Shown in pieces: positions 43,442 through 52,872 of a stretch of DNA of 64,000 nt. This DNA is from Clostridia bacterium (GTDB taxonomy: Bacteria > Bacillota > Clostridia > Christensenellales > CAG-314): positions 15,577 to 79,576 of the forward strand of contig CAAGHL010000058.1 in the NCBI GenBank assembly GCA_900769665.1, written 5' to 3'. Under the pieces are notes generated by a model. It was not told the DNA's origin and searched no databases. It saw nothing but the letters and a program-made list of their open reading frames with translations. Position 1 is the stretch's first letter; every line of letters starts with the position of its first letter. Position numbers and translations under genes: made by a program.

Positions 43442-44635
43442 ATGTGTAAAAAAACTTATGTGGAAGAATTTGAACAGCGCGGTTTCGGTTTGTTTGTGCA
43501 CTTCGGCTTGTACAGCGTGGTGGGCAAAGGAGAGTGGTACTACCGCTTGAACAAAAACTGCGACCCCGTCGCGTATCATAATTTGATGAGTAAGTTTGTT
43601 GTCAAGCGTGATTGGGCAACCAAGCTTGTTGCCGTTGCCAAAAAGGCAGGGTGCAAGTACATTACGCTGACGGTGCGCCATCACGATGGTTTCAGTTTGT
43701 ACGACACTTGCGGACTAAACGACTACGACGCACCGCATTCCGCATGCGGGCGTGACCTGATTGCCGAGTTTGTGTATGCGTGCAACAAGGGTGGCGTAGC
43801 GCCGTTTTTCTACCATACGTGGTTGGACTGGTGCAATACCGACTACACGCAAAACTTTCCTAAGTACATGGATTACCTCAACAAAAGTATCGAAATCTTG
43901 TGTACCAAGTACGGTAAGATAGGCGGTTTTTGGTTTGACGGCGCATGGGATCGGTCAATCGATTGGCACGAAGACGAAATCTACGGCACTATACGCAAGT
44001 ATCAGCCGCATGCAATCATTGTCAACAATACGGGACTTTCCGAGCTTGGCAAAACCGGACATCCCCAAATCGATTGCGTAACTTTCGAGCGTGGCAATCC
44101 GTTTTTGGTGTCGGACAGTCGCAGTATTGCCGGGGAAATGTGCCAAGTGCTAAACGACCATTGGGGTTACGCCGCAACGGACATCGACTACAAACCCGTG
44201 TCCGAGCTTATCGGCAACCTTGTGGAGTGCCGTGCATGCAACTGCAATTTGTTGCTTAACACGGGGTTGAAGGGCGACGGCACGGTGCGTGACATCGACA
44301 AGTGCATTTTGACGGAAATAGGCAATTGGATACGCGCTAACAAAAACTTTATTTACGGCGCTAGGCACAGTGCGGTTGCGGCTGACAATGCTACCTTACT
44401 TACCGACGGAACGTATTTGTATGCAGTGGTGCACAACGTGCCCGTAAGCGGCGACGAAAACGTCAATCGTCATCTTGCTAAAACAGTGGTAACGTTGGAT
44501 GGCAAAATCAAACGTGCCATATGGCTGGACAATGGTGAAGAAGTGGAGCTTGCCGCGCCGAACGCATTTGTAGTCAAACCATTCGACTACGGCACAAGCG
44601 GTGCATTGCGTGTGGCTAAGATAAAGTTGAAGTAG
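43442..44635 (+). CDS. GH29 alpha-L-fucosidase
   Basis: A 397-residue intracellular retaining fucosidase with AAAGGTG upstream and no signal peptide. It opens with RGFGLFVHFGLYSVVGKGEW and has LTVRHHDGFSLYDT with the substrate-binding His pair. The nucleophile Asp near residue 166 lies in GGFWFDGAW. Slightly shorter than typical (~430-480); the C-terminal beta domain is compact (TYLYAVVHNVPV...FVVKPFDYG). It releases fucose that the FucI at 54757 can isomerise. Divergent from AraC, it appears to be the first gene of the right-hand fucose set and is followed by its own terminator. Confidence 0.93.
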   Translation: MCKKTYVEEFEQRGFGLFVHFGLYSVVGKGEWYYRLNKNCDPVAYHNLMSKFVVKRDWATKLVAVAKKAGCKYITLTVRHHDGFSLYDTCGLNDYDAPHSACGRDLIAEFVYACNKGGVAPFFYHTWLDWCNTDYTQNFPKYMDYLNKSIEILCTKYGKIGGFWFDGAWDRSIDWHEDEIYGTIRKYQPHAIIVNNTGLSELGKTGHPQIDCVTFERGNPFLVSDSRSIAGEMCQVLNDHWGYAATDIDYKPVSELIGNLVECRACNCNLLLNTGLKGDGTVRDIDKCILTEIGNWIRANKNFIYGARHSAVAADNATLLTDGTYLYAVVHNVPVSGDENVNRHLAKTVVTLDGKIKRAIWLDNGEEVELAAPNAFVVKPFDYGTSGALRVAKIKLK

Positions 44636-44666
44636 AAATATAGATAAATCGAATTACCAATCAATC

Positions 44667-44700
44667 AAACCGACGGACGACAAATCTGTCGGTTTTATTC
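44667..44700 (+). terminator. Terminator after the fucosidase gene
   Basis: AAACCGAC (44667-44674) pairs with GTCGGTTT (44688-44695), followed by a short T-run. The 44701-44914 stretch beyond it holds no gene. A weak extended -10-like TGGTAAGAT at 44788-44796 is the only promoter hint. Confidence 0.7.
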
Positions 44701-44914
44701 TTTTGCGACAATTGTTTTTGTCAGTGTCAACTCGGCAATATCTGTACTAATAGTTGCAATATTTGTAATGTATCGCCTGTTGTGTTTTGGTAAGATTACA
44801 GTGCAGGGTTTTATGACGTCAATTGTCTGTTTTATAGACGTGTTTGAGGCGTTTTACCTTGCGATGTTGTAGAAATCAGTGCTTTGCGCACAATAATAAA
44901 TAAGGAGAAACACT

Positions 44915-47900
44915 ATGAAAAAATTGTCGATTGTACTGTTGGCAATGGTTTTGGTGTTGGCGTGTGCCTTTGCGGCTTGTGAAGTTACGCCTACTACCTA
45001 CACTGTGACATTGACCACGGGCGAAGGCTACACCATTTCGGGTGACAAATCGGTCGAAGAAGGAAAAGACTACACATTTACTTTGGTCATTGCCGACGGC
45101 TACGAAAAGTCTGCCGATTTTGCAGTAAAGGCAAACGGCACTGCGCTTAGCGAAGCCAACGGCAAATACACCGTTACGGCAGTTGCGGCAAACATAACAG
45201 TCATTGTCAGTGGTGTTGTCAAAAAGGCTGCGCCGATTGTTAAGCATAGCGTTACTTTGCCTACAGGCGAAGGTTACACCGTTACGGGCGCGACGGAAGT
45301 CGTCGAAGGCGAAAATTACACGTTTACGCTTGCTGTCACGACGGGCTTCAACATTGACAATGCGGTTGTCAAGGTAAACGGCGAAGAACTGGACAACAAC
45401 GGCAATGTCGGCGAATACACCGTAGAAAACGTTACCGCTGACCTTGTAATTACGGTAGAAGGAGTTGCTCGTAACAGCTTGGAGGTTACGCTAACAAACG
45501 GTATCGGTTACAAGCTCGATGGCGAAGCAACCGCTACATATGGTTTGCCCTATACGTTTGAAGTAGTAATAGGTGCGGCGTTCAAAGCAACGGACGATTT
45601 TGCGATTAAAGTAAACGGTACGGCACTGACGGCTGAAGAGGACGGCAAGTACAAGGTTGCAAACCCCACTGAAGCGCTTACAATCACCGCAGAGGGCGTA
45701 ACGATTGATGAAAGCAAGAAGGCAAGTTTCTTCTACGCACCCAAAAACGACGTCGACGAGTCCTACAACGCAAACATCGTTTACGACGCAACAGCGGACA
45801 TTTTCACGGCGAAGTCGGTAAAAAATACAAATGCTTACGACGTGGCAATCGATCCAGACGTTGTTGCTTGGTACAAGGCGCAAGGATACAAATACTTGTC
45901 TATGTACTACAACAATACAAACGGCAACGTTTCCAGTCTCGTATTGTACAATGACGCAACAACGGCAAGGTACCTTGCAGACAAAGATGATCCCGAAAAG
46001 GCGATCAATGGTCTTGTATTTGCCGGTAGAAAGTATGTGTCTCCGGGCAAATCCTACTTGTTGCTTGATCTCGACAACCTGTACGTTAGCAAAAACGGTT
46101 TGTATTTCTGCATGCGTGACGGCGGTGAGGGACAAACTGTGCAATTCTCCGATGTCAAGTTTAGTCAAACAAAGCCTGTCGAAGCGGAATATATTTCTTT
46201 GTTTACTTTTGAAGCAGCTTCCGTTAAGTCCAACATTGTCGGCGTAGATGGCGGCATTGCAATCAATATGTCGGGGGATCAACCCGTTGCAATCTCCAAG
46301 GCGCAAATCGACCAATGGATTGCAGAAGGCAAAAACACCCTTTCTTTCCGTGTTAAAATTGCCAATAAAGACGGCGAGTTTATCAACAACGCCAACCTGT
46401 GGTGTGACTACCCCAATGCTCTTATTGCGGCAGGCTCACAAGACTACGTAGCTACGGAAGGCAAGGTTGTTACCATCGACCTTACCGACAGTCAATATGC
46501 TAACGGAATTATTTTCCGTGCGGACAACATCGAACTGACGTTCTACTTTACGGAAATTGCCCTTACGCATACCGATTACGCAAGCGTTACTCTTGTCGAG
46601 GGTACGGGTTATACTCTTAGCGGTGAAACACGCATTGTCAAGGGACAAGAGTACACGTTCAAATTCGCTCTTACCGAAGGCTACAAGCAAAACGCAAACT
46701 TTGCCGTCAAGGTAAACGGCGAAAAGGTCGACGTTGCCACCGACGGTATGGTTACCGTTGCTGCAGACAAAGTTACGGGCGACTTGACCGTGACGGTGGA
46801 AGGCGTCGAACAAATCGTTGTAGGCAACATGCTTACTACGGGCAACGGCTTCGAGTACGAAGTGCTTGACGGCGCAAATGCGGCGGCTATTCCCTACGGC
46901 GGCACGCTCAAATTTAAGGTAAACCTTGCAACGGGCTACAATCAAAGCAAATTTGTCGTCAAGGACGGCGAAAAAGTGTTGGAAGCCGTTGACGGCGTGT
47001 ATACAATTACCAACATCAGGGAAACGCACATAATCACGGTCGAGGGCGTCGCGCTCAACACATACGGAGTTGCATTGCCCACAAGTACCAATTATGAAGT
47101 AAAAGGCGCAAACACAGTCACTTACGGCATGGATTACAGCTTTACAATTGCTTTTGCCGCAGGACAAGATACAAGTGCGGTCAAAGTGTATGCGCAAATC
47201 GGCAACGGCGAAAAGGTTGAACTTGCAAAGAGCAGCGACGGCTACACCGTAACCAACGTTACGGACGCACTTACAATCACCGTCGAAGGTTTGAAGATTG
47301 CCAAGTACACCGTAACGCTCACCCCGACGGAAGGTATCACCTACTTGTCGGAAAACAACGGAACTCCCGCAACGGAAGCGGAACACGGCAGTACCTATCG
47401 CTTCAAGGCTACGTTCGACAGCGCAAAGTACAACGGAACGCTTGTTGTCAAAAACGGCGACATAGTGCTTGTTGCGGACGGCAACGGTGTGTACTCGGTG
47501 GAAAATGTCAGCGGCGACATCGTAATCACCGTTAGCGGCCTTACAATCAACACCTACACGGTTACGCTCACAGAAGGCGAAGGCTATACAATAGCTGCGG
47601 CAGAGGGTAGCGCAAGCCCTGTAAACTATGGCGGAAGTTTCTCCTTTACCGTTACAATCAACAGCGGATACATTGCCGATACTCTTATTGTCAAGGCAAA
47701 CGGCACTGCAATTGAAGCAGCGGACGGCAAGTACACTGTATCAAACATCACTAAAAACATCACAATTACCGTTGATGGTGTGGAAAAGGACGTATTTAAC
47801 GAAAGATCGCTGTATAAAACAAGTTGGTACAGCGGCAACGTTGAAGTCGGCGACAAGCAAATGACTGTCCAATCGGGTACGAAGATTACCGCGGCATGGG

Positions 47901-48907
47901 TAAGGGAAGCACTCAACGCAGGCTACACTCACTTGAGATTTGACTTTATTGCAAGTGGTAGCGACGACGGCAAAGTACTTGTTCACAATGAAAGCGGTAC
48001 TTGGAATAGATACTGGCGTTTACCTTCAGCAAAAACCATGGTTACAATTCGTATCGACCTTGGAAGTATTGTCGATGACGAAGGAAACGTGACGGGCATT
48101 GTGTTTGAAGCAAATGCTGGAACAACAAGCGACTATGTGCTTTCCAACTTTGCATTGTTCAAGAGTGCGGAAACGGCATCCTGGACAAAGAGTAGTACAA
48201 GTATGTATTGTGCAGTTGAAGAAAGCGGCAACTATGTCATTGATACAAATCAATGTGGAGATAATGCTAACGTCCTTACAACTGCCGAGTGGTGGGCAAA
48301 GTACGCTAACAATGCAAAGGCTAACGAAGTCAGTCAGCGTACGATCCTTGTTTATGGTAGATATCTGACAGCCGGGCAAAATACCGATGGTATGTTGTTT
48401 GGTAGACACAGCACTATTGAACACGTGGTCGGAGACACTGCAAATACGGAATTTGTTTACAAGACGTTTAACAATACCACGTACAACGATGGCGACAAGT
48501 TCCTTATGGGACTTCGCAAAGAAGGCGTTTACGAGTTTGGTATCAGCGACTATCTCTCTACCAACAACGATTGGGGCGCATTCAAGTACGTGTCTGAAAC
48601 AAGCGGATCCATTACCGTAACATTGGGCGAAGGCGGAAAACTTGTTTACTTGCCCGTGCAAGATTTGATTGCCGCAGGCTACACCAAGATTAAGGTAACA
48701 GCGAGTGGTTATACAGGCGGTCAATTGTGGGTAGGTAATGACAACTGGAACGATAGCAGCAATAAATACATCTTCGGTCTTGACAGCGGAAAAACTCAAG
48801 AACTTGACCTTACTGCCGCTAACTTTGACAGTGCAAATCCGTATTTGGTTATTATGGCTTCCGGTGGAACGATCGAAAACGTTACAATTACTGTTTCTTT
48901 TCAATAG
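44915..48907 (+). CDS. Large repeat lipoprotein (eight GEGY repeats plus AGYT modules)
   Basis: A 1330-residue lipoprotein with AAGGAG and lipobox AFAAC. Three ~75-residue repeats (approximately residues 29-262) with core V-T-L-x-x-G-E-GY, YTFTL..A.GY and GKYTV..V...ITVEGV are followed by two ~110-residue modules. Five more repeats (from about 556) come next, then two further ~110-residue modules to the C-terminus. The longer modules share a phrase such as LNAGYTHLRFDFIA or LIAAGYTKIKVTASG and look like jelly-roll carbohydrate binders. No catalytic residue was recognised. It probably spreads outward as a stalk with several binding heads. The 48964 reading frame begins right after its stop codon. 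Confidence 0.82.
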   Translation: MKKLSIVLLAMVLVLACAFAACEVTPTTYTVTLTTGEGYTISGDKSVEEGKDYTFTLVIADGYEKSADFAVKANGTALSEANGKYTVTAVAANITVIVSGVVKKAAPIVKHSVTLPTGEGYTVTGATEVVEGENYTFTLAVTTGFNIDNAVVKVNGEELDNNGNVGEYTVENVTADLVITVEGVARNSLEVTLTNGIGYKLDGEATATYGLPYTFEVVIGAAFKATDDFAIKVNGTALTAEEDGKYKVANPTEALTITAEGVTIDESKKASFFYAPKNDVDESYNANIVYDATADIFTAKSVKNTNAYDVAIDPDVVAWYKAQGYKYLSMYYNNTNGNVSSLVLYNDATTARYLADKDDPEKAINGLVFAGRKYVSPGKSYLLLDLDNLYVSKNGLYFCMRDGGEGQTVQFSDVKFSQTKPVEAEYISLFTFEAASVKSNIVGVDGGIAINMSGDQPVAISKAQIDQWIAEGKNTLSFRVKIANKDGEFINNANLWCDYPNALIAAGSQDYVATEGKVVTIDLTDSQYANGIIFRADNIELTFYFTEIALTHTDYASVTLVEGTGYTLSGETRIVKGQEYTFKFALTEGYKQNANFAVKVNGEKVDVATDGMVTVAADKVTGDLTVTVEGVEQIVVGNMLTTGNGFEYEVLDGANAAAIPYGGTLKFKVNLATGYNQSKFVVKDGEKVLEAVDGVYTITNIRETHIITVEGVALNTYGVALPTSTNYEVKGANTVTYGMDYSFTIAFAAGQDTSAVKVYAQIGNGEKVELAKSSDGYTVTNVTDALTITVEGLKIAKYTVTLTPTEGITYLSENNGTPATEAEHGSTYRFKATFDSAKYNGTLVVKNGDIVLVADGNGVYSVENVSGDIVITVSGLTINTYTVTLTEGEGYTIAAAEGSASPVNYGGSFSFTVTINSGYIADTLIVKANGTAIEAADGKYTVSNITKNITITVDGVEKDVFNERSLYKTSWYSGNVEVGDKQMTVQSGTKITAAWVREALNAGYTHLRFDFIASGSDDGKVLVHNESGTWNRYWRLPSAKTMVTIRIDLGSIVDDEGNVTGIVFEANAGTTSDYVLSNFALFKSAETASWTKSSTSMYCAVEESGNYVIDTNQCGDNANVLTTAEWWAKYANNAKANEVSQRTILVYGRYLTAGQNTDGMLFGRHSTIEHVVGDTANTEFVYKTFNNTTYNDGDKFLMGLRKEGVYEFGISDYLSTNNDWGAFKYVSETSGSITVTLGEGGKLVYLPVQDLIAAGYTKIKVTASGYTGGQLWVGNDNWNDSSNKYIFGLDSGKTQELDLTAANFDSANPYLVIMASGGTIENVTITVSFQ

Positions 48908-48963
48908 GATCACCCGAGCCGTCCGACCCGGACAAACCGAGTGATCGACAATACAATGTTACT

Positions 48964-51027
48964 TTGACAGAGGGTACAGGCTACACCCTCGACGGCGACA
49001 GTGCCGTCACAAAAGGACAAGACTACCGCTTCACGGTCAACCTCAATTACGGTTACCGCAAGGGTAGCAACTTCAAAGTGCTTGTAAACAATGTAGAACT
49101 CGCCCCGACAGGCGAGTTCTATGTAGTTTCGGCTGTTAGTGGTGACATTGTTGTAACGGTGGAGGGCATAGAGCCTATCCCCGAAAGTTATTGGATAGTA
49201 CTTGACGGCGATACCGACAGTGCGGAATACACTGCGGCAACGTTGTTGCAAAAATATTTATTGCAAATGACAGGTATCGACTACCAAATGGTCAGTTTTT
49301 CCGATTTGCAAATCGACAGCGGTTGTAATGTGATCAGCGTAGGCAACAACGGATTGTTTGCGATAAGTAGATATTCGTCGATTAACCTTGCAAACGAAGA
49401 CTTTGCATTGTTGAAAGACGGTAAAACGTTGTATATTTGCGGTAGCGGACGCGGGATTTTGTACGGCTCATATCGGTTTTTGCGAGAAAACGGCTGTGAG
49501 TTTTACGCTAAGGGTGTAGAGACGATACCGTCCGATGTAACCCTGAACACGAATTTGAATTTGGTAGACGCACCCGACTTTGCAATACGTGCATACCTAT
49601 CTTACAACACTTGTTACAGCGGTACAGACAGTGACCTTGTAACCAAGCTTGGACAAAACAGTAGTTACGCGTCAAACGTGTCAGCTAAGTACGGCGACAC
49701 CGTACGGTTTGGCTACATCGGTGCGGATACGCACAATATGCGGTTTTACATAGACGACGACTACAACCCTGCTAACGGTAGCAAGTATTGGGGCACAACG
49801 CTTTGTCCGTCGGCTGACGTAGTAGGCGCTTACACACCCTGTCTGACAAACGGCATAGATTACAACCTGACCGGCATAAACACGCTTGCTCTTGCAACGG
49901 CGCATATGAAGCAACTGATATTGGCAAATCCCGATATTACGTACTTTACATTTGAGCAGGAAGACGGCAACGAAGGCACTACTGACAATCCCAAACATCC
50001 CTATTGTATGTGCGAAAACTGCGTTAAAGCGGCTAAGTTGTACAACAGAAGCGGCGTTATGTTGCGGTTTATCCAGTCAATGCTAAACAACTTGCGCGCC
50101 GACAGCGACCTATTGGGACGACAATTTAAGATAATTACTTTTGCATACGGCTACTCGACAACCGCGCCTATGGGCGGCGTTACGGTGGACAAAGATTTGT
50201 GCATCTGGTATGCGGCATGGGGCGACATGCGGTATTCGCTGTCCGACAGCAAGCAAATGACAAGTATACGCACCGATTACAACGCTTGGATTGTGGCAAC
50301 CACAGGCGACGACAACGGTAGCTTGATACTGTGGTTGTACGACGTGTGCTACAACAACTACATCAAGTACTTTGGCACAACTATGACGGCAATCGACCAA
50401 ATCGTGGACGAAGCCAAGGCGGCAGGCGTGGAGATGATACTTGTGCTTGGTGCGTACGACGCCGACAATATTTGGCAAAGCGAAATGCGCAACTATGTGT
50501 GGAGTCGCAAGTTGACGGACAGTAGTTTGAGCGCGGTAACATTGCGTGACAATTTTGTGCGAGCGTACTTCGGAGCCACGGCGGCGGATTACGTAATAGG
50601 TTACATTAACGATTACGACGGCTATCTTGCCGACCAAGGACTCGGTTACGAAGTTGTGCACGGCACGGAGTACATGCGCAAGGTTAAATTGAAGGAACAC
50701 GTTGCTTCACTAAAACGTATCGATAACGCAATTGCTGTCGTTGCCAACGATGGTGCGCTTACCGCCGAACAAAAGGCTATTTACACGGCAAGACTGCAAG
50801 GTGTGCGTGCTTCGACATACTGCGCATTGATGTGCTACTGGGAAAGCGAGTATAGCAAAACTTTGCTTGCAAGTAGCGAAAAGTCCTACGTTGGCGGCAG
50901 TTTGGAGGAAATTCAAAACCGCTTTAAGACGGCGTGTGCGGCGGCAGGTATAACCCGTTGTCGCGAAGGCACGGATTCGGACAACACGGTAGACAACTTT
51001 ATCACTAACCCCAACAAGTGCTGGTAG
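48964..51027 (+). CDS. DUF4838-family protein lacking its signal peptide (possibly truncated)
   Basis: The frame from TTG 48964 gives 687 residues. A single GEGY-type repeat (TEGTGYTLDGDSAVTKGQDYRF) is followed by the GH20/GH67-type N-domain (YTAATLLQKYLLQMTGIDYQM, GILYGSYRFLRENGCEFY) and a DUF4838 barrel with YCMCENCVKAAKL and FKIITFAYGYSTTAPM. It is a full-length relative of 40211. The frame stays open upstream through SPEPSDPDKPSDRQYNVTL, a typical post-lipobox linker, into the end of the 44915 gene, but no signal peptide, ATG or ribosome site is present. It looks like a 5'-truncated gene with an otherwise intact barrel. Confidence 0.72.
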   Translation: MTEGTGYTLDGDSAVTKGQDYRFTVNLNYGYRKGSNFKVLVNNVELAPTGEFYVVSAVSGDIVVTVEGIEPIPESYWIVLDGDTDSAEYTAATLLQKYLLQMTGIDYQMVSFSDLQIDSGCNVISVGNNGLFAISRYSSINLANEDFALLKDGKTLYICGSGRGILYGSYRFLRENGCEFYAKGVETIPSDVTLNTNLNLVDAPDFAIRAYLSYNTCYSGTDSDLVTKLGQNSSYASNVSAKYGDTVRFGYIGADTHNMRFYIDDDYNPANGSKYWGTTLCPSADVVGAYTPCLTNGIDYNLTGINTLALATAHMKQLILANPDITYFTFEQEDGNEGTTDNPKHPYCMCENCVKAAKLYNRSGVMLRFIQSMLNNLRADSDLLGRQFKIITFAYGYSTTAPMGGVTVDKDLCIWYAAWGDMRYSLSDSKQMTSIRTDYNAWIVATTGDDNGSLILWLYDVCYNNYIKYFGTTMTAIDQIVDEAKAAGVEMILVLGAYDADNIWQSEMRNYVWSRKLTDSSLSAVTLRDNFVRAYFGATAADYVIGYINDYDGYLADQGLGYEVVHGTEYMRKVKLKEHVASLKRIDNAIAVVANDGALTAEQKAIYTARLQGVRASTYCALMCYWESEYSKTLLASSEKSYVGGSLEEIQNRFKTACAAAGITRCREGTDSDNTVDNFITNPNKCW

Positions 51028-51120
51028 TGCGTGGACGTGTAAAAGCATGCATCGGACTTTAACGTTTAATTGACTTGATACGATTGACCGTTGCAAGTGA
51101 AAACAAGTAAATACTAAAAC

Positions 51121-51156
51121 AAAAGGGATCGGCAACAACGTCGGTTCCTTTTTTTT
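51121..51156 (+). terminator. Terminator after the truncated DUF4838 gene
   Basis: AAAAGGGATCGGC (51121-51133) pairs with GTCGGTTCCTTTT (51140-51152) with three G-U pairs and a 6-nt loop, followed by a T-run to 51156. Confidence 0.75.
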
Positions 51157-51330
51157 GTGGCGTGCGGCGGTTTGTTTTGTGCTCGATTGATGGCGGTAAT
51201 TGCTTTATGGTTCGTAGTTGCTTAGTTTGTCAAACGATAGTATGCAAGTACGTGCTTGTTGCTATTCTTGCTCAAGTTGTAATAAATATTGCCGTATATA
51301 TCGTTGCATATTTCAATTTTTGGCAATTTA

Positions 51331-51339
51331 TGGTACAAT
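51331..51339 (+). promoter_or_regulatory. Extended -10 promoter candidate
   Basis: TGGTACAAT (51331-51339) is an extended -10. The -35 is weak. A leader of about 58 nt would precede ATG 51405, which has GGAG at 51393. Confidence 0.45.
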
Positions 51340-51404
51340 TAACATAGGAAGTTATCGATTAAAGCATTGGCTTGTTACCGATGCAATCGATTGGAGAAAA
51401 ATGT

Positions 51405-52811
51405 ATGTTAAACGACAAATTTGTGTCTGCAATATTTTGCGCACCAACAGGTGAGTACGAAAATTACCCGTCGCGACTGACCGATAAGGTGTTTGCCGCA
51501 TTGAAAAATATGGGTATAAACCGCATTTTCGGTTACGGTTTCGACAGTCGAGCGGAAACGGTTGAACGGACGTTCGAGTTGTGTGAAAAATACGGCATTT
51601 TGTATTATCCTACGCCGTCGGCATGCGGTCGTTATGTGCGCTTGACGGGAGACAAAGCCTATTGGAAACTGTCCGAAACAGAGCGCAAACAACTTGATGA
51701 CGACTTTGTCGCCGAAGTGGCGGCACTTGCCAAACACAAGGCTTTTGGCGGTATTATGTTTGGTGACGAGGCAGGCTACCTTGCGTTTGATGGTGCAGCG
51801 CATGCGTGTAACGTGTTTAAGGCGCACTTTGCCGAGTACGAGTTTATGTACAATTTCTTTTCGTACAGCATTGACGAAAAGATTTTTTGGACAGGCATTG
51901 AAAGCGCGCCGACCGAATGCGCGGAATTGCAACCAAAGCCGTTTGAATTGACTGGTGACTTGCAAGTAAGTTTTGCCAATCGTTTTAGAGTGTACGACAA
52001 GTTGTTGACGGGATTTTTGGATAAAGCCGTGCCGAGCTATGTGTCGCAGGACCGTTACCCGATGGAACCGCATTGGGCGGTAGTGCCGACGTCGGTGCAC
52101 GTGGCGTTGTTTGAACTGTCGGCAGTTATGTCGCAAGCCAAGCGCAAGTATGGTATGGGTAGTTACAACTACGTGCAAGTGGGGCAATGGGGCAACGACA
52201 TCCGACGTATGACAAACAAGGGCGAACTGCTGTTGCAAATAAACGTCATTTTGTCCTACGGCAATGATGGTGTAGCGTTTTTCCCGGGAGCGTTTCCGCT
52301 GGATTGGCGGAATATACCGAGTTACAATGCTGCAAAAAACGGCGAGTCGTCGCTTATAGACATCTACGGCAATGTCACTCGTTTCGGAAAATGGCTTGCC
52401 TACACGCAACCTTTTTACGACGCTATTGCCGCCGAAATGCGTGCAAGCAACTTTGTAGGGGTGTCGGCATACGGACATTACGACAACGGTTTTATTTTAG
52501 ACAAAGCGGCAAGTTTGCCTGATAGCGAGTGTATTTACCAAGGCAACTTCCCCGACATGTGCTATGCGCGTGACGAAAATATTGTTGTGGACAGTACCAA
52601 CCAAGTGGCGGTTTCGCTGTTTGAGCATGACGATAAACGTAGATATTTCGTGACCAATTTGTCGTCGGTGTACGGCAACAACGTGCAACTTACTTTGCCT
52701 AGTGGCAACTATACGGCTACATTGCAAAACGGATCTACAACGGATTTTGACAGCAAGATTTCCGTCGACCTTGCCGCAGGCGAAGCAATGTGGATTGTAA
52801 GTAAAAAATAG
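51405..52811 (+). CDS. Putative TIM-barrel glycoside hydrolase, family not assigned
   Basis: The start is ATG 51405 (GGAG at 51393-51396), 468 residues, cytoplasmic. The order of strands suggests a TIM barrel: VSAIFCAPTGEYENYP at strand 1; NMGINRIFGYGFDSRAETV; GGIMFGDEAGYLAFDGA with acidic residues where a glycosidase acid/base could lie; PSYVSQDRYPMEPHWAVVP; MGSYNYVQVGQWGNDIRRM; YGNDGVAFFPGAFPLDW. A C-terminal ~100 residues form a beta domain (VAVSLFEHDDKRRYFVTNLS). The layout resembles beta-galactosidase-like clan GH-A enzymes, but no family was recognised. It precedes GH20 by 61 nt and so probably shares the substrate. Confidence 0.65.
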   Translation: MLNDKFVSAIFCAPTGEYENYPSRLTDKVFAALKNMGINRIFGYGFDSRAETVERTFELCEKYGILYYPTPSACGRYVRLTGDKAYWKLSETERKQLDDDFVAEVAALAKHKAFGGIMFGDEAGYLAFDGAAHACNVFKAHFAEYEFMYNFFSYSIDEKIFWTGIESAPTECAELQPKPFELTGDLQVSFANRFRVYDKLLTGFLDKAVPSYVSQDRYPMEPHWAVVPTSVHVALFELSAVMSQAKRKYGMGSYNYVQVGQWGNDIRRMTNKGELLLQINVILSYGNDGVAFFPGAFPLDWRNIPSYNAAKNGESSLIDIYGNVTRFGKWLAYTQPFYDAIAAEMRASNFVGVSAYGHYDNGFILDKAASLPDSECIYQGNFPDMCYARDENIVVDSTNQVAVSLFEHDDKRRYFVTNLSSVYGNNVQLTLPSGNYTATLQNGSTTDFDSKISVDLAAGEAMWIVSKK

Positions 52812-52872
52812 ATACGTATTGAATTTTTCGATACAAAACAGTAAAAATCGGTAAAATCAAGGAGAAATCGGA

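Larger units (their letters stand above)
51028..51404. other. Intergenic region with terminator and promoter
   Basis: No gene was recognised. The terminator at 51121 and the promoter at 51331 account for part of it. The remaining ~180 nt show nothing clear. Confidence 0.55.

Noticed and set aside
48890..48970. Programmed frameshift joining the 44915 and 48964 genes
   Set aside because: The codons before the stop (GTT TCT TTT CAA TAG) have no slippery heptamer, and the linker after the stop looks like a post-lipobox linker, which favours a deletion.
51408..52478. Minus-strand ORF of 356 residues
   Set aside because: Antisense to the putative TIM-barrel enzyme; no recognisable motif and no promoter.
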